Assembly: GCA_028023455.1 (NCBI GenBank)
Contig: JAQFVV010012405.1
Location: 7,357,291 to 7,421,290 of the forward strand
Direction: 5' to 3'
Length of the DNA stretch: 64,000 nucleotides
From: Epiperipatus broadwayi
Lineage: Eukaryota > Onychophora > Udeonychophora > Euonychophora > Peripatidae
This document shows positions 1 to 10,865 of the stretch, in pieces. Made by a program: the position numbers and the translations under genes. Below the pieces are notes generated by a model, which saw nothing but the letters and a program-made list of their open reading frames with translations, had not been told where the DNA came from and searched no databases. The stretch's first letter is position 1. Each line of letters starts with the position of its first letter.

Positions 1-37
<37 letters not shown>
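1..37. repeat. (AAT)n microsatellite
   Basis: Uninterrupted trinucleotide array at the left edge of the window. It probably continues outside it. Confidence 0.95.
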
Positions 38-41
<4 letters not shown>

Positions 42-91
42 AACCACACCACTCAAATCTTTTTTCTTTCTATTTTTTTTTTTTTGGGGTA

Positions 92-92
<1 letters not shown>

Positions 93-132
<40 letters not shown>
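93..132. repeat. (AAT)n microsatellite
   Basis: Second AAT array, separated from the first by a T-rich stretch at about 60-85. Confidence 0.95.
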
Positions 133-151
133 GTCAACAACAACAACAATA

Positions 152-210
152 TTAAAACAGGAAAAACTCCATACAGTAGTGATCATATGATGCTTAATGG
201 TTTAACAATA
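152..210. repeat. Fragment of the long-TIR element family
   Basis: The left half (AAAACAG..AACTCCATACAGTAGT) is one end of the long-TIR family seen intact at 21.5 and 33.3 kb. It is joined directly to the opposite end (GATCATATGATG..TTAATGG). The element therefore looks collapsed, with its interior deleted. Confidence 0.6.
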
Positions 211-484
211 ACAACAACAATTGACTAATATTATGTTCAGTGCAACTATATGGTGATGAAAAGTGGTAATTAGTAAGTGCTCATTAATATATAGAATTTT
301 AAATCATTTGAATGGGCAATCAAAGATGATGAGAGTACTAGTGCCTGCTGAGGGTGAGTCAGTGGGGCCAATTAAAATTCCTCTGTAAATTTTGATTTCC
401 AGTAATTTGAGATGAGGTTGAATTGCAGTAATCTACTTCTGTAATTATTCTCCTGGCCATACAGTCATCACATATCATCCAATT

Positions 485-3175
485 CATCAATTCAGTTCTT
501 GCAACTAACCCACATCTAACCATATTAATGGGTGATTTCAATCTGGATTACCCAACTTTTATAAATAAATAGTTTCATCTTTCAAACTTCCCAGTAATGA
601 GAGCTCTAGGTTTTCTACCATCTAGTTCAAATACTTTTTACAACAATCGACATGCCACACTCATTGATCTATGTTTTTATTCTCCAATGTTGCATCATCT
701 AATAGAACTTAATATTAAACCCTAATCCATTTTCAGACCATTCTGCCCAAGCAGTCACACTTAACCTTAATGAACTCCAGGCAACATCTATTCGATTACA
801 TAAAACAATTTGTATGATTCTTTTCTTATATAGTACTGAGTTCATGTTTTCCAAATCCTTCATCATGTTAATCAAGCTACACCAAATGGCTAAATACCAA
901 GTTCAGAAGTATATTTCCTTCATATACATGTTATCATTTAACATACAACACTTATACATGTTATCATTTAACATACAACACTTAACATTAGCTAATAAGT
1001 CTCATAAGCAAATTACCACTATTAAGCCCACCTACGAAATGCACCAACAATTAATCACGCTTAATCAAACTTACCATCCTGTCTGAAGACAGTTGAAGAA
1101 CTACCTTGCAATTAAAAAAAATTGCCTAACCCAGTAGACGAGTGTATATATCCTTGGTGTTGGGTCATCCAAGTTCATCAAAGGTCCTTATGGTATTTCA
1201 AACTGATATAGGTGTATGTACTGGACACAAAATGATCCACCTATGTAGCTGCACTTTAAAAATAAACTTGACTCATAATGGATTCACTCCATTAGTACAC
1301 TGTTTTGGATCACTGGAAACTACTATGCCTTTCCAAACCAGCCAGTTTTCTGCCAAACTTGCCACTATTGAAAACACTTGTCACACTGGGCCTCATGGAA
1401 TTTCTATACTATACTGCATATTCAATCAATCTCACAATGGTAGAAATTCTCCATCCTTCAATTCTACACAATCAATCTCCCAAGGGTCATCCCTGTGCTC
1501 ATTACTTTTACACTCTACATAAATCCACTTTTACAACAAATGTAGAATAAAATCACTGGAATCCAAATTCCACACACCCAGCAATACATTCCCTGCATAG
1601 CCTACATAAATGGCATTACTGTCTCTCTGGCTTCTCAGAAATAACTCCCCATATTGCAAACCATTTTAAATAACTACACAGCAGCCTACAAAATGCACTT
1701 TAATCCCAATAAACTGCTGCATGAACTCACACATGTTCTCAAGTTTTTCAAGGAAAACCTACTCCATTCTTAAGTTTTTCCTTTTACAGAGGCTTCCTTG
1801 GTATGAGGTTCACAATACAGACCAATCTACAAGATTCTGTATGCAAATTATAAATTCACTCTCTAAGACATATCTATCAATTTACTCCAAGATGCACCTG
1901 TTCAATACTCTTGCTGCACCTATTATCTAATTTTTCAAAGATGTTTATTTTTACCAACAACTCCATGTGCAATAAATTGCTTTGGGGTTGCAAGATTATA
2001 TCAATATCCATAAAACAGTTCAACCACCAATTGTTGTACAATGGTCTAGGATCGCACAGAATTCATGTGTTCTATATACAAAAAGCCATTTACTTAATAG
2101 CAGCTATTACTAACCAGTTACAAAATCTCCAGTGCCTAATGAAAGATAAACCTCTTTCAACTCCATATGTCACAGATTTTATTGACTCAATCCTAGGAAT
2201 CACCAACCAGATCAGCCTCTTCCATAATTTCAAGTACACTTACTGGAAAACATGTAACCTGATTTATTCATATCCTAGCAATGATCACCCCCCATCCTTA
2301 GAATAAATAACTGTCACCTTCTCCACAATTTAAAAAATACATTAGAACCATTTTTTACTTCCTAATTAGACTCAACCTGCATGCACTTTCAACAACTTTT
2401 TTCTGTGTTATTGTCATTTGTGATCTATGCCACAAGGCCGAGAGACTCAACAACACCTTCTTAATGACTACTGAGCATTAAACTTCACATAACAAATTAT
2501 GTTAAACACATGCAGGCAGACTGCTATATCCATCCATCACATAACTCAGTCCTACCAAACATTGCATATTCCTGCAGTGCATGCAGCAACATGTGTGCCT
2601 TCTGGTGTGTTTCTTGTTAGGCAACAACATCAGGAGTCATCCATCTACATTTATCAATAAATTATGCCAACTAAAAGCTTGGGATAACAACATAGTCTCT
2701 CCTCAGACATTTTGTGACCACCTGGTCATTTATTAGAGGGATGTTGAATCTATAAACTGTCACAACTACAGTAAGCAGTAGTAACAATCTTCTTGGACAT
2801 TTCATCTGCCTCATAATTCAGCAAGCTACATAAATAACTATGTTCCAAATACTCATTACAAAAGTTCTATACCACAGAAGGCTATCTAACTGAACTAGTC
2901 AAGCTCAAGTTAAATGAACTTCAAAGGTTATGATCATTTTTTAGTAACATCCAATACTATGTTATACAAAACAAAGTATTATTAACAACAATCATGTACA
3001 ATTACCAATGTTCATGTAATTGTACTGTAATCAGCAATGTTAATTCAATTTATATAATAACAAACAACTATTATGCTTGACATACTCTTGTAATCCTGGC
3101 CAAACTCTTGTAAAATGTTTGTAAAACCTATGTAACACATCTTTTGGTCAATAGAGTATATTGTTGAAACATAAA
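485..3175 (+). pseudogene. Decayed L1/Tx1-like LINE, ORF2 region
   Basis: Remains of a non-LTR retrotransposon ORF2, readable only by switching frames. In order they are an AP-endonuclease core with GDFNLDYP at about 522-545, a segment ATLIDLCFYS at about 655-685 like the LIDLYYS segment of the 40-46 kb element, a THTG-HGI-like segment near 1380, the RT motif B remnant SISQGSS near 1470-1490, a KLLWG segment near 1975, an IQKAIYL segment near 2080, and a DSILG/YTYW segment near 2190-2250. The order and motifs match the minus-strand element at 40-46 kb, but the copy is much more diverged, with many stops and frameshifts and part of the RT deleted. It is non-functional. The 5' and 3' ends are not defined, and the 3' end is placed where AT-rich simple sequence begins. 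Confidence 0.75.
924..983. repeat. 30-bp exact tandem duplication
   Basis: A 30-bp unit beginning ATACATGTTATC occurs twice head to tail (924..953 and 954..983) with no differences. It lies inside the decayed LINE, so it is a later local duplication. Confidence 0.95.
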
Positions 3176-3549
3176 AATAATAATACCACTGCTGCTACCA
3201 CCAGCATCTCCACCACCACTACTGTTTATTAAAATAAATACATTCATTGCATGCAATCCTTTAAATACAGGGCAACATATATTCACACAAATACAAATAT
3301 TATTCTTCTCCTACTAAGCCCTAGTTGTGTTTTTATGTAGTAGAAATTTTTTATAACATTTTAGATATTTACATAACATTTTAAACATAATATAAAATAT
3401 GCTTATAAAACAAAAACAATAAATTACATTAATAATATATTAATTGTAATATTTAATATATGAGAAGTATCAACTGTTAATTCTTCATTAATAAATTAAT
3501 TATATAAAAATATTGTATAAATCACATATTGTTGTTAAATCGTTAATAA
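3176..3549. other. Interspersed AT-rich DNA, no gene seen
   Basis: It starts with imperfect trinucleotide-like sequence (CCACTGCTGCTACCACC type, about 3184-3225) just after the LINE. The rest is AT-rich with no coding or repeat match that I can support. Confidence 0.6.
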
Positions 3550-3908
3550 ATTGAGAGGTTGCCAATCTCTCGCGTACTCCTACTGCTGCTTCTCAGACAG
3601 CCAATCAGATGTTAAGACAGCAGTCTGAAGAGTGATCAAGCCACAACACATGACAAAATTTTTGATAAGAAAAATATGGTTCCACCTTCTTCTCTACTTA
3701 ACTTTATATATATAAGCCAGTCTTAGACATCTTGGCAAGATATGTATATATAAAATTTAAAAAGAGAAGAGGGTGGGACCATCCTTTTCTTATCAAAATC
3801 TTTGTCAGGTGTTGCAGCTTGATTGCTCTGCAGACTGCTGTCTTAACATCTGATTGGCTGTCTGAGAAGCAACAGTGGGCACATGTGAGAGATTGGCAAC
3901 CTCCCAAT
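3550..3908. mobile_element. Palindromic MITE, about 165-bp arms
   Basis: The left arm (3550 to about 3720) and right arm (about 3735 to 3908) are inverted copies of each other, with a few short differences and only a few bases between them. Both outer ends read ATTGRGAGGTTGCCAATCTCT when taken inward. This is typical of a foldback or non-autonomous DNA element. No transposase is present. The two short open frames on opposite strands here are mirror images produced by the palindrome, not genes. I could not define a target duplication. Confidence 0.85.
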
Positions 3909-4657
3909 AAAAATATTGATTAAATAGCATTAGATATTCATATATTTTTTCTATATACTATTTTTCTCCCTTTAGCACCTTAATGTTGCAATATTCTTAT
4001 TTCAATAGGTAAATTATTAAATAATTTAGAAACTTAATGACTTCTTACTCTAACTCCATATTTATTACAATATTTTGGCACTATTCAAATTGCTTTATAT
4101 AAGGGTTTTTAAAAGTACTATCACCATTTTTTTCCTCTATAATTATATAAACCTGAAGTCAATTTAATAATAAAATATTTCTTTAGTATACACTTTTTTC
4201 TTTATTGTTTCTCTATTAGATTAATTTTTTTTTCTTCAGTAATACTAATCTACCAATATTAGAAATGCTTGCAAGACTACAAAGCGTTATTCCATATCTC
4301 AATTAAGATTCACATAAAGATTTATATGAACCCAAAATCAAAAACCAATTCCACTTTCTTACTTTAAAGTTGGAATTTTTAATAAAAGAAGAAAGAAAAT
4401 GCCTCTATAGCGGCTTTTTGTTTTTATTATGATAACAATAAGAATATTTAAAGGAAAAATATCTTTGATTTTGTAGAACATTGTTATAAAATATCTAAAT
4501 GTATGAATCCCCATGCTCCTGCTTATTGATCCCGTCACTCTCAAGCAAAGTCTCTATTCAATTGAACATCTTATAAAAGGATCAACAATCATTGCATTGT
4601 ATATAGATAAATTTTTAATTGACTTTTATTAGTGTTTCTTATTAATCCCACCATATC
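3909..4657. other. AT-rich DNA, no gene seen
   Basis: Low-complexity AT-rich sequence with a few T-runs. The short open frame at 4359..4544 has no recognisable feature. Confidence 0.5.
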
Positions 4658-5234
4658 TAGGATGATTAGATGTCCCAATTTTTGGGGACTTGTTCTTATT
4701 TTGATTAAATGTCCCAGTGTCCCCGCAATGTCTTTTGGGGATCATTGTATGTCCTGATTTCCAAATACTCATAATTATTATTTGTCTTACATAAATAATT
4801 CATTGCAAAAATGATAGCTTTTCTCTGTCAATTACAGTCCCTACAATAATATAAAAACTTTAGACAAATTCCAACACCAAAACAAAGATCGCTATTATGT
4901 TATAAGGCTGAGTTCTCAAACTAGATGTTTTCTTGCAACTAACCTTGCCTTGGAGCATGTACAATTGGATTTTTGTAGGCTAAAATTTGTATTGTGTTTG
5001 CACCTGCTTGATTGACAGTGTAGTTTTACTAGTTCTTTGTTGATATTAATTTTCTATAGTGATGAAGTTAATAGGAATATTAATAACCCTAAACAATAAA
5101 CAACATGCCAAAAAGGAAGTGTAATTACAACTATGAATATACACAAGAATTGAGTTTTATAAAAAAGGATGCAATGCCATAAAAATGATTGGTCATTATG
5201 TCTCAATTTTTATCGAACCAGTCTGGTCACCCTA
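4658..5234. mobile_element. hAT-like non-autonomous DNA transposon
   Basis: The left end reads TAGGATGATTAGATGTCCC. The reverse complement of the right end reads TAGGGTGACCAGACTGG, so the terminal inverted repeats share TAGGRTGAYYAGA. The flanks ACCATATC (4650..4657) and ACTATATC (5235..5242) match at 7 of 8 positions, which is the 8-bp target duplication size of hAT elements. The 577-bp interior has no transposase-like frame. Ends of the form TAGGGTGACCAGA are, to my knowledge, common for hAT-type MITEs. Confidence 0.75.
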
Positions 5235-5681
5235 ACTATATCACAATTATATATGTAAAAAAAAAGGAGAGGGGAGTGAAATACGAAGAATAAGACTTTC
5301 ACCTTAAAAAAATGAATTATCAAACCTAGTTATGTCTATTTATCAAAATCTGAAAAAAAATTCAGAACTATTTTTTCTAAGAGTAACATTTTCTTTGTTA
5401 GTACTAAGGTCTTAATTATCCTTCATAGAGACTTTACAAAAATATTTTCTGTGAATATGATTATTTAAAAGTTGCATGTTTTATTATACCCCGGTAACTA
5501 ATATTTGTACATTTTTAATGCATAAATCATTGTACAAAAGATTGTGGAGTACTCATAATTACTTTATCATAATATTGTTTTTTTAATTATGCATGATATA
5601 GATTATATATAAATTAAGATTGGGAAATCAAGAGAACACTAAAACATAATAGTAATGCTGATCATAAAAAATCTATTGAAT

Positions 5682-5692
5682 TAGATTTCAGA
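5682..5692. repeat. Target-site duplication, left copy
   Basis: TAGATTTCAGA here is repeated exactly at 6312..6322 and brackets the long-TIR element. Confidence 0.75.
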
Positions 5693-6311
5693 ATAACTCT
5701 CCATAAGCCAGAGTAATCAATAGATGCCAGGAGGGTAATGCATAAAATCCCTATCTAGTGCCTACTTAAAATCCCCAGACTAGTTTCTTTCTTGTGGTTT
5801 TCATCAGTGAGGAGCCTTGGATTTGAGAGCACTACACTTAGATATTAGGATCTAATGCAACCCTCCAACAGCCACCTTTTATCTCTACTTAACTACAAAA
5901 CTATGAGTCTAAAATTGAAAACATAATAAAATGTATGGGTACTGAACTGAGTTCAGACCTATATGATTGTATAAGCTAATGAGCTTGGATTGAAAATATT
6001 ATGTTTTCAGTTTTAGACTCATAGTTTTGTAGTTAAGTAGAGATAAAAGATGGCTGTTGTAGGTTGCATTAGATCCTAAGGTCTAGGTGCAGTACTCTCA
6101 GATCCAAGACTCCTCACTGATGAAAGCCACAAGCTAGAACCTAGTCTGGGGATTTTTGGATGAGTAGGCACCAGATATGGATTTTATGCACAAGCCGTCC
6201 GGTATCCATTGATTACTCTGGCTTGCACTGAATGGCACTACTGTATGGAGAGTTTTGCCCTGTTATAACAGTTTGAGCAAGCATAAGAAATGGTGATCAT
6301 GTGATGTTTAG
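5693..6311. mobile_element. Long-TIR foldback element
   Basis: A 619-bp element whose left arm (about 5697-5930) and right arm (about 5995-6250) are inverted copies. The centre includes GTACTGAACTGAGTTCAG. The right end reads GGTGATCATGTGATGTTTAGT, the family terminus. An 11-bp direct repeat flanks it (5682..5692 and 6312..6322). No coding capacity is visible. It belongs to the same family as the copies at 8960, 21541, 33336, 33990 and 55672. Confidence 0.8.
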
Positions 6312-6322
6312 TAGATTTCAGA

Positions 6323-7360
6323 CTATTCCAAAGCTCATTTGTTGGAAAATATGAAAACAAAAATGAGCAAATGTCAATAACAATAACATAATGTTATAGC
6401 TTAAGAATCTATCTTAAGATCCATATTTTATCTGGAAAATGGTATTTAAGAGGTGGGATGTTAATCCATAAAATATTAGATATATATTTATTTTTCCAAA
6501 AAGCAAAACTGGATTGCAAAACAATAAAAAAAAAATCCATATCAACTTAAATACTATAGTAATTGTGACCAATGAAATTTATTATACCATAACAATAATT
6601 GTGACCAATGAAATTTATTATACCATAACAATAAAATTAATAAATACTTTTTATTGAAAATTTCAAAATAAAAAATTGATTGTTTTTTGCATGTATCATG
6701 ATTTTTTTTTTTTATCTATAAATTAATCTTTTTATTGCCATTTCTAAAGTGAGACTTAATTACATGAGTTTTAGGGCTGTGAAAAGATACTTAACTGTTA
6801 ATTAAAAGATTTTTTTAGACTCTAAAAATCATATGGATCAAATTCTTCTTATTCATCTTCTTAATTTATTGTCAATGCAGTTGTTTTTACCACATGAATG
6901 CCTGCAAGATAAATGATAATGAGTAGATTGTTTATCAATGTGTGTCATGCTACTGGTTATGCAGGTACCAATGAAGAAAATAATGCACTAGTTTGTATGG
7001 CCCATAAAGTCAAATAATCTTTTATGGTACAAGAGATTATTATATATTTCAAAGGCCTTTTCTATCAAATGATTTAAATATTGTTGAACTTCTATGAACA
7101 CTAACTACATAGAGAGATTAATATTTTCTACAAAAGCAAAAGATATATAATCAATTGTTTAACATATTGCAGATGTTTTATCCAAAGTGATGACTCTAAC
7201 TGGCCAAACTAAATGTATGTTTATTTTTCATTTTCTTCAGCTATAATTAATTTAGGAATCTTTAGCCCTTGAGTTCATCCATACTGCTATTGGGTTACAT
7301 CATAAACTGATGACTGTTAAAAAAAATTAAAGCTTTTCTTTACCTTATATTCAAACATAT
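6323..7360. other. AT-rich DNA, no gene seen
   Basis: It holds the 36-bp tandem duplication at 6561..6632. Otherwise it is AT-rich sequence without a supportable gene. Confidence 0.5.
6561..6632. repeat. 36-bp exact tandem duplication
   Basis: The unit AATTGTGACCAATG.. (36 bp) occurs twice head to tail without differences (6561..6596, 6597..6632). Confidence 0.95.
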
Positions 7361-7690
7361 CAGATTTTCAATGAAATGGAAGGCTGAAGAGTTGTGAGTT
7401 GGAATAGTTTGAAGCCTGTCCATTAAAGTATGAAGATTGGCTATCTTAATATAAAGCTGAGCACTGACTGTATATATGTGTGAGGATAGTAATCTGGACC
7501 AACTGATGATTGCTGGTTTAGCATGAAATATGTATATTGGTGATTATTTATCTTTTCAACATGTGTGTGATCAGGTGGGTCAGCAATATGAGATGGCACT
7601 GAGAGTAGTGGGTCGTATGAAAGTCTGAGTTTGAATTTCGCATATATTACATATATAAAAGCAGATTTAAGCCTGTACAATGTATTATTT
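7361..7690 (+). repeat. Interspersed repeat carrying a tRNA-like B box
   Basis: It shares a long, well-conserved sequence with 38011..38350 and 48466..48800, which are in the opposite orientation. Shared blocks include GGACCAACTGATGA, ATGTATATTGGTGAT and TGAGATGGCACTGAGAGTAG. The segment GTCTGAGTTTGAATTTCGC (about 7622-7640) corresponds to a degraded tRNA box B, which in other copies reads GAGTTCGAATCCC. An unusual feature is that about 220 bp of shared sequence lies upstream of the tRNA-like part, unlike a simple SINE. Confidence 0.75.
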
Positions 7691-8623
7691 TAAGTTAACT
7701 AAATAATCAATCTAAATAAGATTGAAATAAACAACTGTTGATAATTAAATTTTAATATTTATCAAACATTGTGGACAAATAAAAAATTATATTAGATATT
7801 TGACCGTTATAGTTATTATTTTAAATTAGTTCAATACTCTTCAGATTTTCTTTCCCAAAAATAATTTTCTCATAACAAGTGCTTTTAACTGATTTGTAAA
7901 CTTTAAGAGGAAAAAATCTTTTTTTTTTTAATTTTATTAAAGAAGTATCCCTTTGATGAAGATTGCAAATTAGTTGAAACTATTTGCTATGATAAAATAT
8001 TGAAAAAAAAAAAGTCATTGGAAAATTTTTAAATATACAAACCGATAAAAAACGTGATGTTAAGGATTGTGGCAAAGAGAGAATAAAGATCAGAAATCAT
8101 GATTCTGTAGCTGATCAAAATGATTTGAAAATGTTAATGACAAGTACAGTCATCTGACCAAAAGTACCAACAGTTTGTCCTACTGTGTATGTACACAGAA
8201 TTCTTTGCAGTAATATACCAAATAAAATTATTCTAGTTTCAAAGGGTATTAATTAAGTCAAGCAGTAAATAGATATCAAAATTACTGTTATTTGTTTTGA
8301 ATATATTTGTTTTGTGAAATCTTAAAAATAAATTAGCTAAATAAACACATATATACATATTACTTTAAAACCAGAACCATTACTATTATTTTTCAAACTT
8401 ATTTCTGAAGGCATTTTAAGAAATAAGCTAATGGCTCCTAATACTAATATGTATTTTTACCAAATATTTCTTTAGTCAAGTGGAACCAATAAAATGATTA
8501 GTATTCATTTTGGTAATTTATAGGAAAGCTGTTGTTGTCAATGAGGGCTTGCTTGAAATAAGTCTTTTGTAACATGAATTAATATAATGAAATAATAGTG
8601 TACTAGTAAAATAAAAATAAATA
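7691..8623. other. AT-rich DNA, no gene seen
   Basis: A/T runs and short open frames only. Nothing I can name. Confidence 0.5.
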
Positions 8624-8745
8624 ATTGAATGGTTTTATTGCTCAAGAGTTAATAGAAAGTTTGAATGCTGAAAAAACCAGCATTGGATCGAACCTAAAAC
8701 TTTTGCTCTGGAGTCTAATACACTATCACTGCGCAAACCATGCAG
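8624..8745 (-). repeat. Degenerate tRNA-derived SINE
   Basis: The reverse strand reads TGGTTTGCGCAGTGATAG (box A-like) followed by GGTTCGATCC (a good box B) about 35 bases later. This is the spacing of an internal RNA polymerase III promoter. The outer sequence TGAATGG-TTT-TTGCTC resembles 32527, 36385 and 39862, so it is a dispersed family. There are no flanking duplications, so it is old. Confidence 0.55.
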
Positions 8746-8947
8746 GGTAATACTTATAATGAAAGAAATGGAGGAAGTATTTTAACTTTTTAAAATGAAT
8801 GCATTTTTACTCAAAAAGCTAAAATAATTATCTACAATTAAGGATTAATTATTTTCTTTATTTATGCACATTATTACTAGTGCACTATTCATTACATGTA
8901 AAAATAATAAAGTATTACCAATTATTATTAAATTTTCACTTTGCTTG

Positions 8948-8959
8948 TACCTGTAATTT
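8948..8959. repeat. Target-site duplication, left copy
   Basis: TACCTGTAATTT is repeated exactly at 9187..9198. Confidence 0.85.
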
Positions 8960-9186
8960 TCTAATAAACATCACATGATCACCATTTCTTATGCTTGTTC
9001 TTAACTGTTATTAAAACACGCAAAACTCTCTATACGTATTGCCAATCAGTGCAAGCCAGAGTAAGGCTTGTGCATAAAATCCCCATCTAGTACCTACTCA
9101 TCCAACATCCCAACTAGTTGTGGCATCCATTGATTACTCTGGCTTGCACTGAGTGGCAATATGTATAAAGAGTTTGCCTGTTTTAA
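8960..9186. mobile_element. Long-TIR foldback element, short copy
   Basis: A 227-bp copy bounded by an exact 12-bp duplication (8948..8959 / 9187..9198). The left end carries AACATCACATGATCACC, the right end GCCTGTTTTAA. The inner arms (CAGTGCAAGCCAGAGTAA and its reverse complement TTACTCTGGCTTGCACTG) fold back on each other. The interior present in longer copies is missing. Confidence 0.85.
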
Positions 9187-9289
9187 TACCTGTAATTTGA
9201 TTGTAAAACATTTCAGTGAGGTTCATCAGAATAATAACTTTTATAGATTGACTAACTCTGTAAACAGGGAGAGGATTATGTGGGCACTT

Positions 9290-9549
9290 TAGTCAAATTA
9301 GAAAATTTACATATTTTATTGGCTCCATAACTAGACACTTATAAATCCATCTTTTGGGAGTGTAAGTAGCATTTTGGACATGTATTCAAGCTGCATATAT
9401 TTAATCTTGTATGCATGGAGCAGAATGACAGAAAAAGAAAGGTTAAGAAGTATGGTTTATAGCAAACCATAAGAAAGTAATTAACATGAAAGAAAACAGT
9501 GTTCAGTTATTGAGCAAATGGAATATGTAAATTTTCTAATTTGAATAAA
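9290..9549. mobile_element. Inverted-repeat element, 43-bp arms
   Basis: The left arm 9290..9332 and right arm 9505..9549 are inverted copies (core TCAAATTAGAAAATTTACATAT in both when read inward) around a 172-bp spacer. It is MITE-like in size and structure. No clear target duplication was found. Confidence 0.6.
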
Positions 9550-10290
9550 CGATCTACATAATCGTCTGATTGTTTATATAAAGTAGCAGACTTATATGAA
9601 TCTATGAAAGCTATGATTCTGGTAGACCTCACTGACAGTGCACTCAATTCTGTCTATGTTGCAATAAGAAAAAAATATTTTGGGTCGCAGATATCAAAAC
9701 ATTTCACAATTATCATACCGATTGGCACAGTAATCAACATATATGTATATATTTACACATTAATACAATGATCAAATATAATTGTTTAATTATAGCATCA
9801 TGTTGCTTTTTCTTTGTGCAGAAATTTAATATAAATAATGTAAAACTATTTTATAGTTGCAAGTATATTCAATATCATTCTATTTTTAAAATAATAGAAC
9901 TCACATTTTTATTTTGTACAGATGGGGGGGGGGGGCTTTATGTTTAAGGCCTTCTCAAAGTCAACAAACCTACTTTACCCGTAAAATCTACTAACATATA
10001 CATTGTGAAAATATTTTAATATACATGGATTTTTTTTAAGATAGCTGACTTATTAACAAATATTATTAAAAAAATAATAATAGAGATTCCAATTCAAAAA
10101 ATAAATTCATTAGCAGCTTTATAATTTATTTTAATTATGTCTTTATATGTGTAGATTTGTCAGTCATTAATTATCTATATCATGGGTGGTGTTTAAACAC
10201 ACTATGGAAACTGGAGGCTCTTAAATTCTATGTTTAAAGGTAAAAGTGCCTTAGTGTCATTCCTGTATTAATTAGAGAGCTAAAATCCAG
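9550..10290. other. AT-rich DNA with a poly-G run
   Basis: It contains a 12-base G run at 9924..9935. No gene is seen. Confidence 0.5.
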
Positions 10291-10303
10291 ACGTCTTTAC
10301 TTT
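10291..10303. repeat. SINE target-site duplication, left copy
   Basis: ACGTCTTTACTTT is repeated exactly at 10418..10430. Confidence 0.9.
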
Positions 10304-10417
10304 CTTTTTTTTTCTCATATGTCATGGCACCGGCCGGGACGCGAACCCACAACCGTCTGCAACCAACTACTTGCTTGCAAGGCGGTTGCGATGACCTCTC
10401 GGCTAACAACGCTTGTC
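10304..10417 (-). mobile_element. Class II tRNA-like SINE, copy 1
   Basis: On the minus strand the element runs tRNA-like head then A-rich tail, the tail appearing as a pyrimidine run at 10304-10314 on the given strand. It has box A-like TTAGCCGAGAGGTCA and an excellent box B (GGGTTCGCGTCCC). A perfect 13-bp duplication flanks it (10291..10303, 10418..10430), showing insertion by target-primed reverse transcription. This makes it a retroposon rather than a tRNA gene. It is the same family as 14918 and 35503. Confidence 0.92.
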
Positions 10418-10502
10418 ACGTCTTTACTTTTGGCTTAGGAAAAGATATTCATTTACTCTCACAATGAGTCTTTTTTAATATATATCAGAATTCTTTCGTT
10501 TT

Positions 10503-10696
10503 TTGAAGGCATTTTTCACTGCAGCATACACAAAAAAGTCTGATTTGAGTTATAAAGTAAGTTTGTCTTTACAAAAAGTAAAACTATTTTATATTGTTCA
10601 ATTGTTAATCAAATATGTGGTTTTACAATTTATTTATTTTTACAGTATAATAGCTGTATCTGTATCTTTAAAAGAATGCAATGTAGTTAATAAATT
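10503..10696. other. Open AT-rich frame, not called as a gene
   Basis: A 68-residue frame at 10503..10709 on the plus strand is low-complexity. It has no motif, no splice context and no relative elsewhere in the window, so I treat it as chance. Confidence 0.4.
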
Positions 10697-10865
10697 AAAA
10701 TATATTTAAATAATATTTACATGACATAATAATACGTGAGTTATCAACAGCAGGTAAAATGATCAACATTGTTTATAATAATGCATTACGACAGTCATTT
10801 TTACCTACTGCTAATTGATCTTGCATTAGTAAGTCATGTATATACTATATTGCTTAAATATATTT
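10697..10865. mobile_element. Imperfect palindrome (MITE-like)
   Basis: The left part (AAATATATTTAA..ACATGACA..AGCAGGTAAAATGA) and the right part, read in reverse complement (..ACATGACTTACTAATGC..AGCAGTAGGTAAAAATGA), are diverged inverted copies meeting near 10785. Confidence 0.55.

Noticed and set aside
3704-3923. Overlapping open frames of 67 and 63 residues on opposite strands with similar peptides
   Set aside because: They are mirror images created by the 3550..3908 palindrome.
7441-7680. 79-residue frame nearly identical to 38022..38261
   Set aside because: The match spans a whole interspersed repeat, including non-coding parts and a tRNA-like box, so peptide identity follows from repeat identity.
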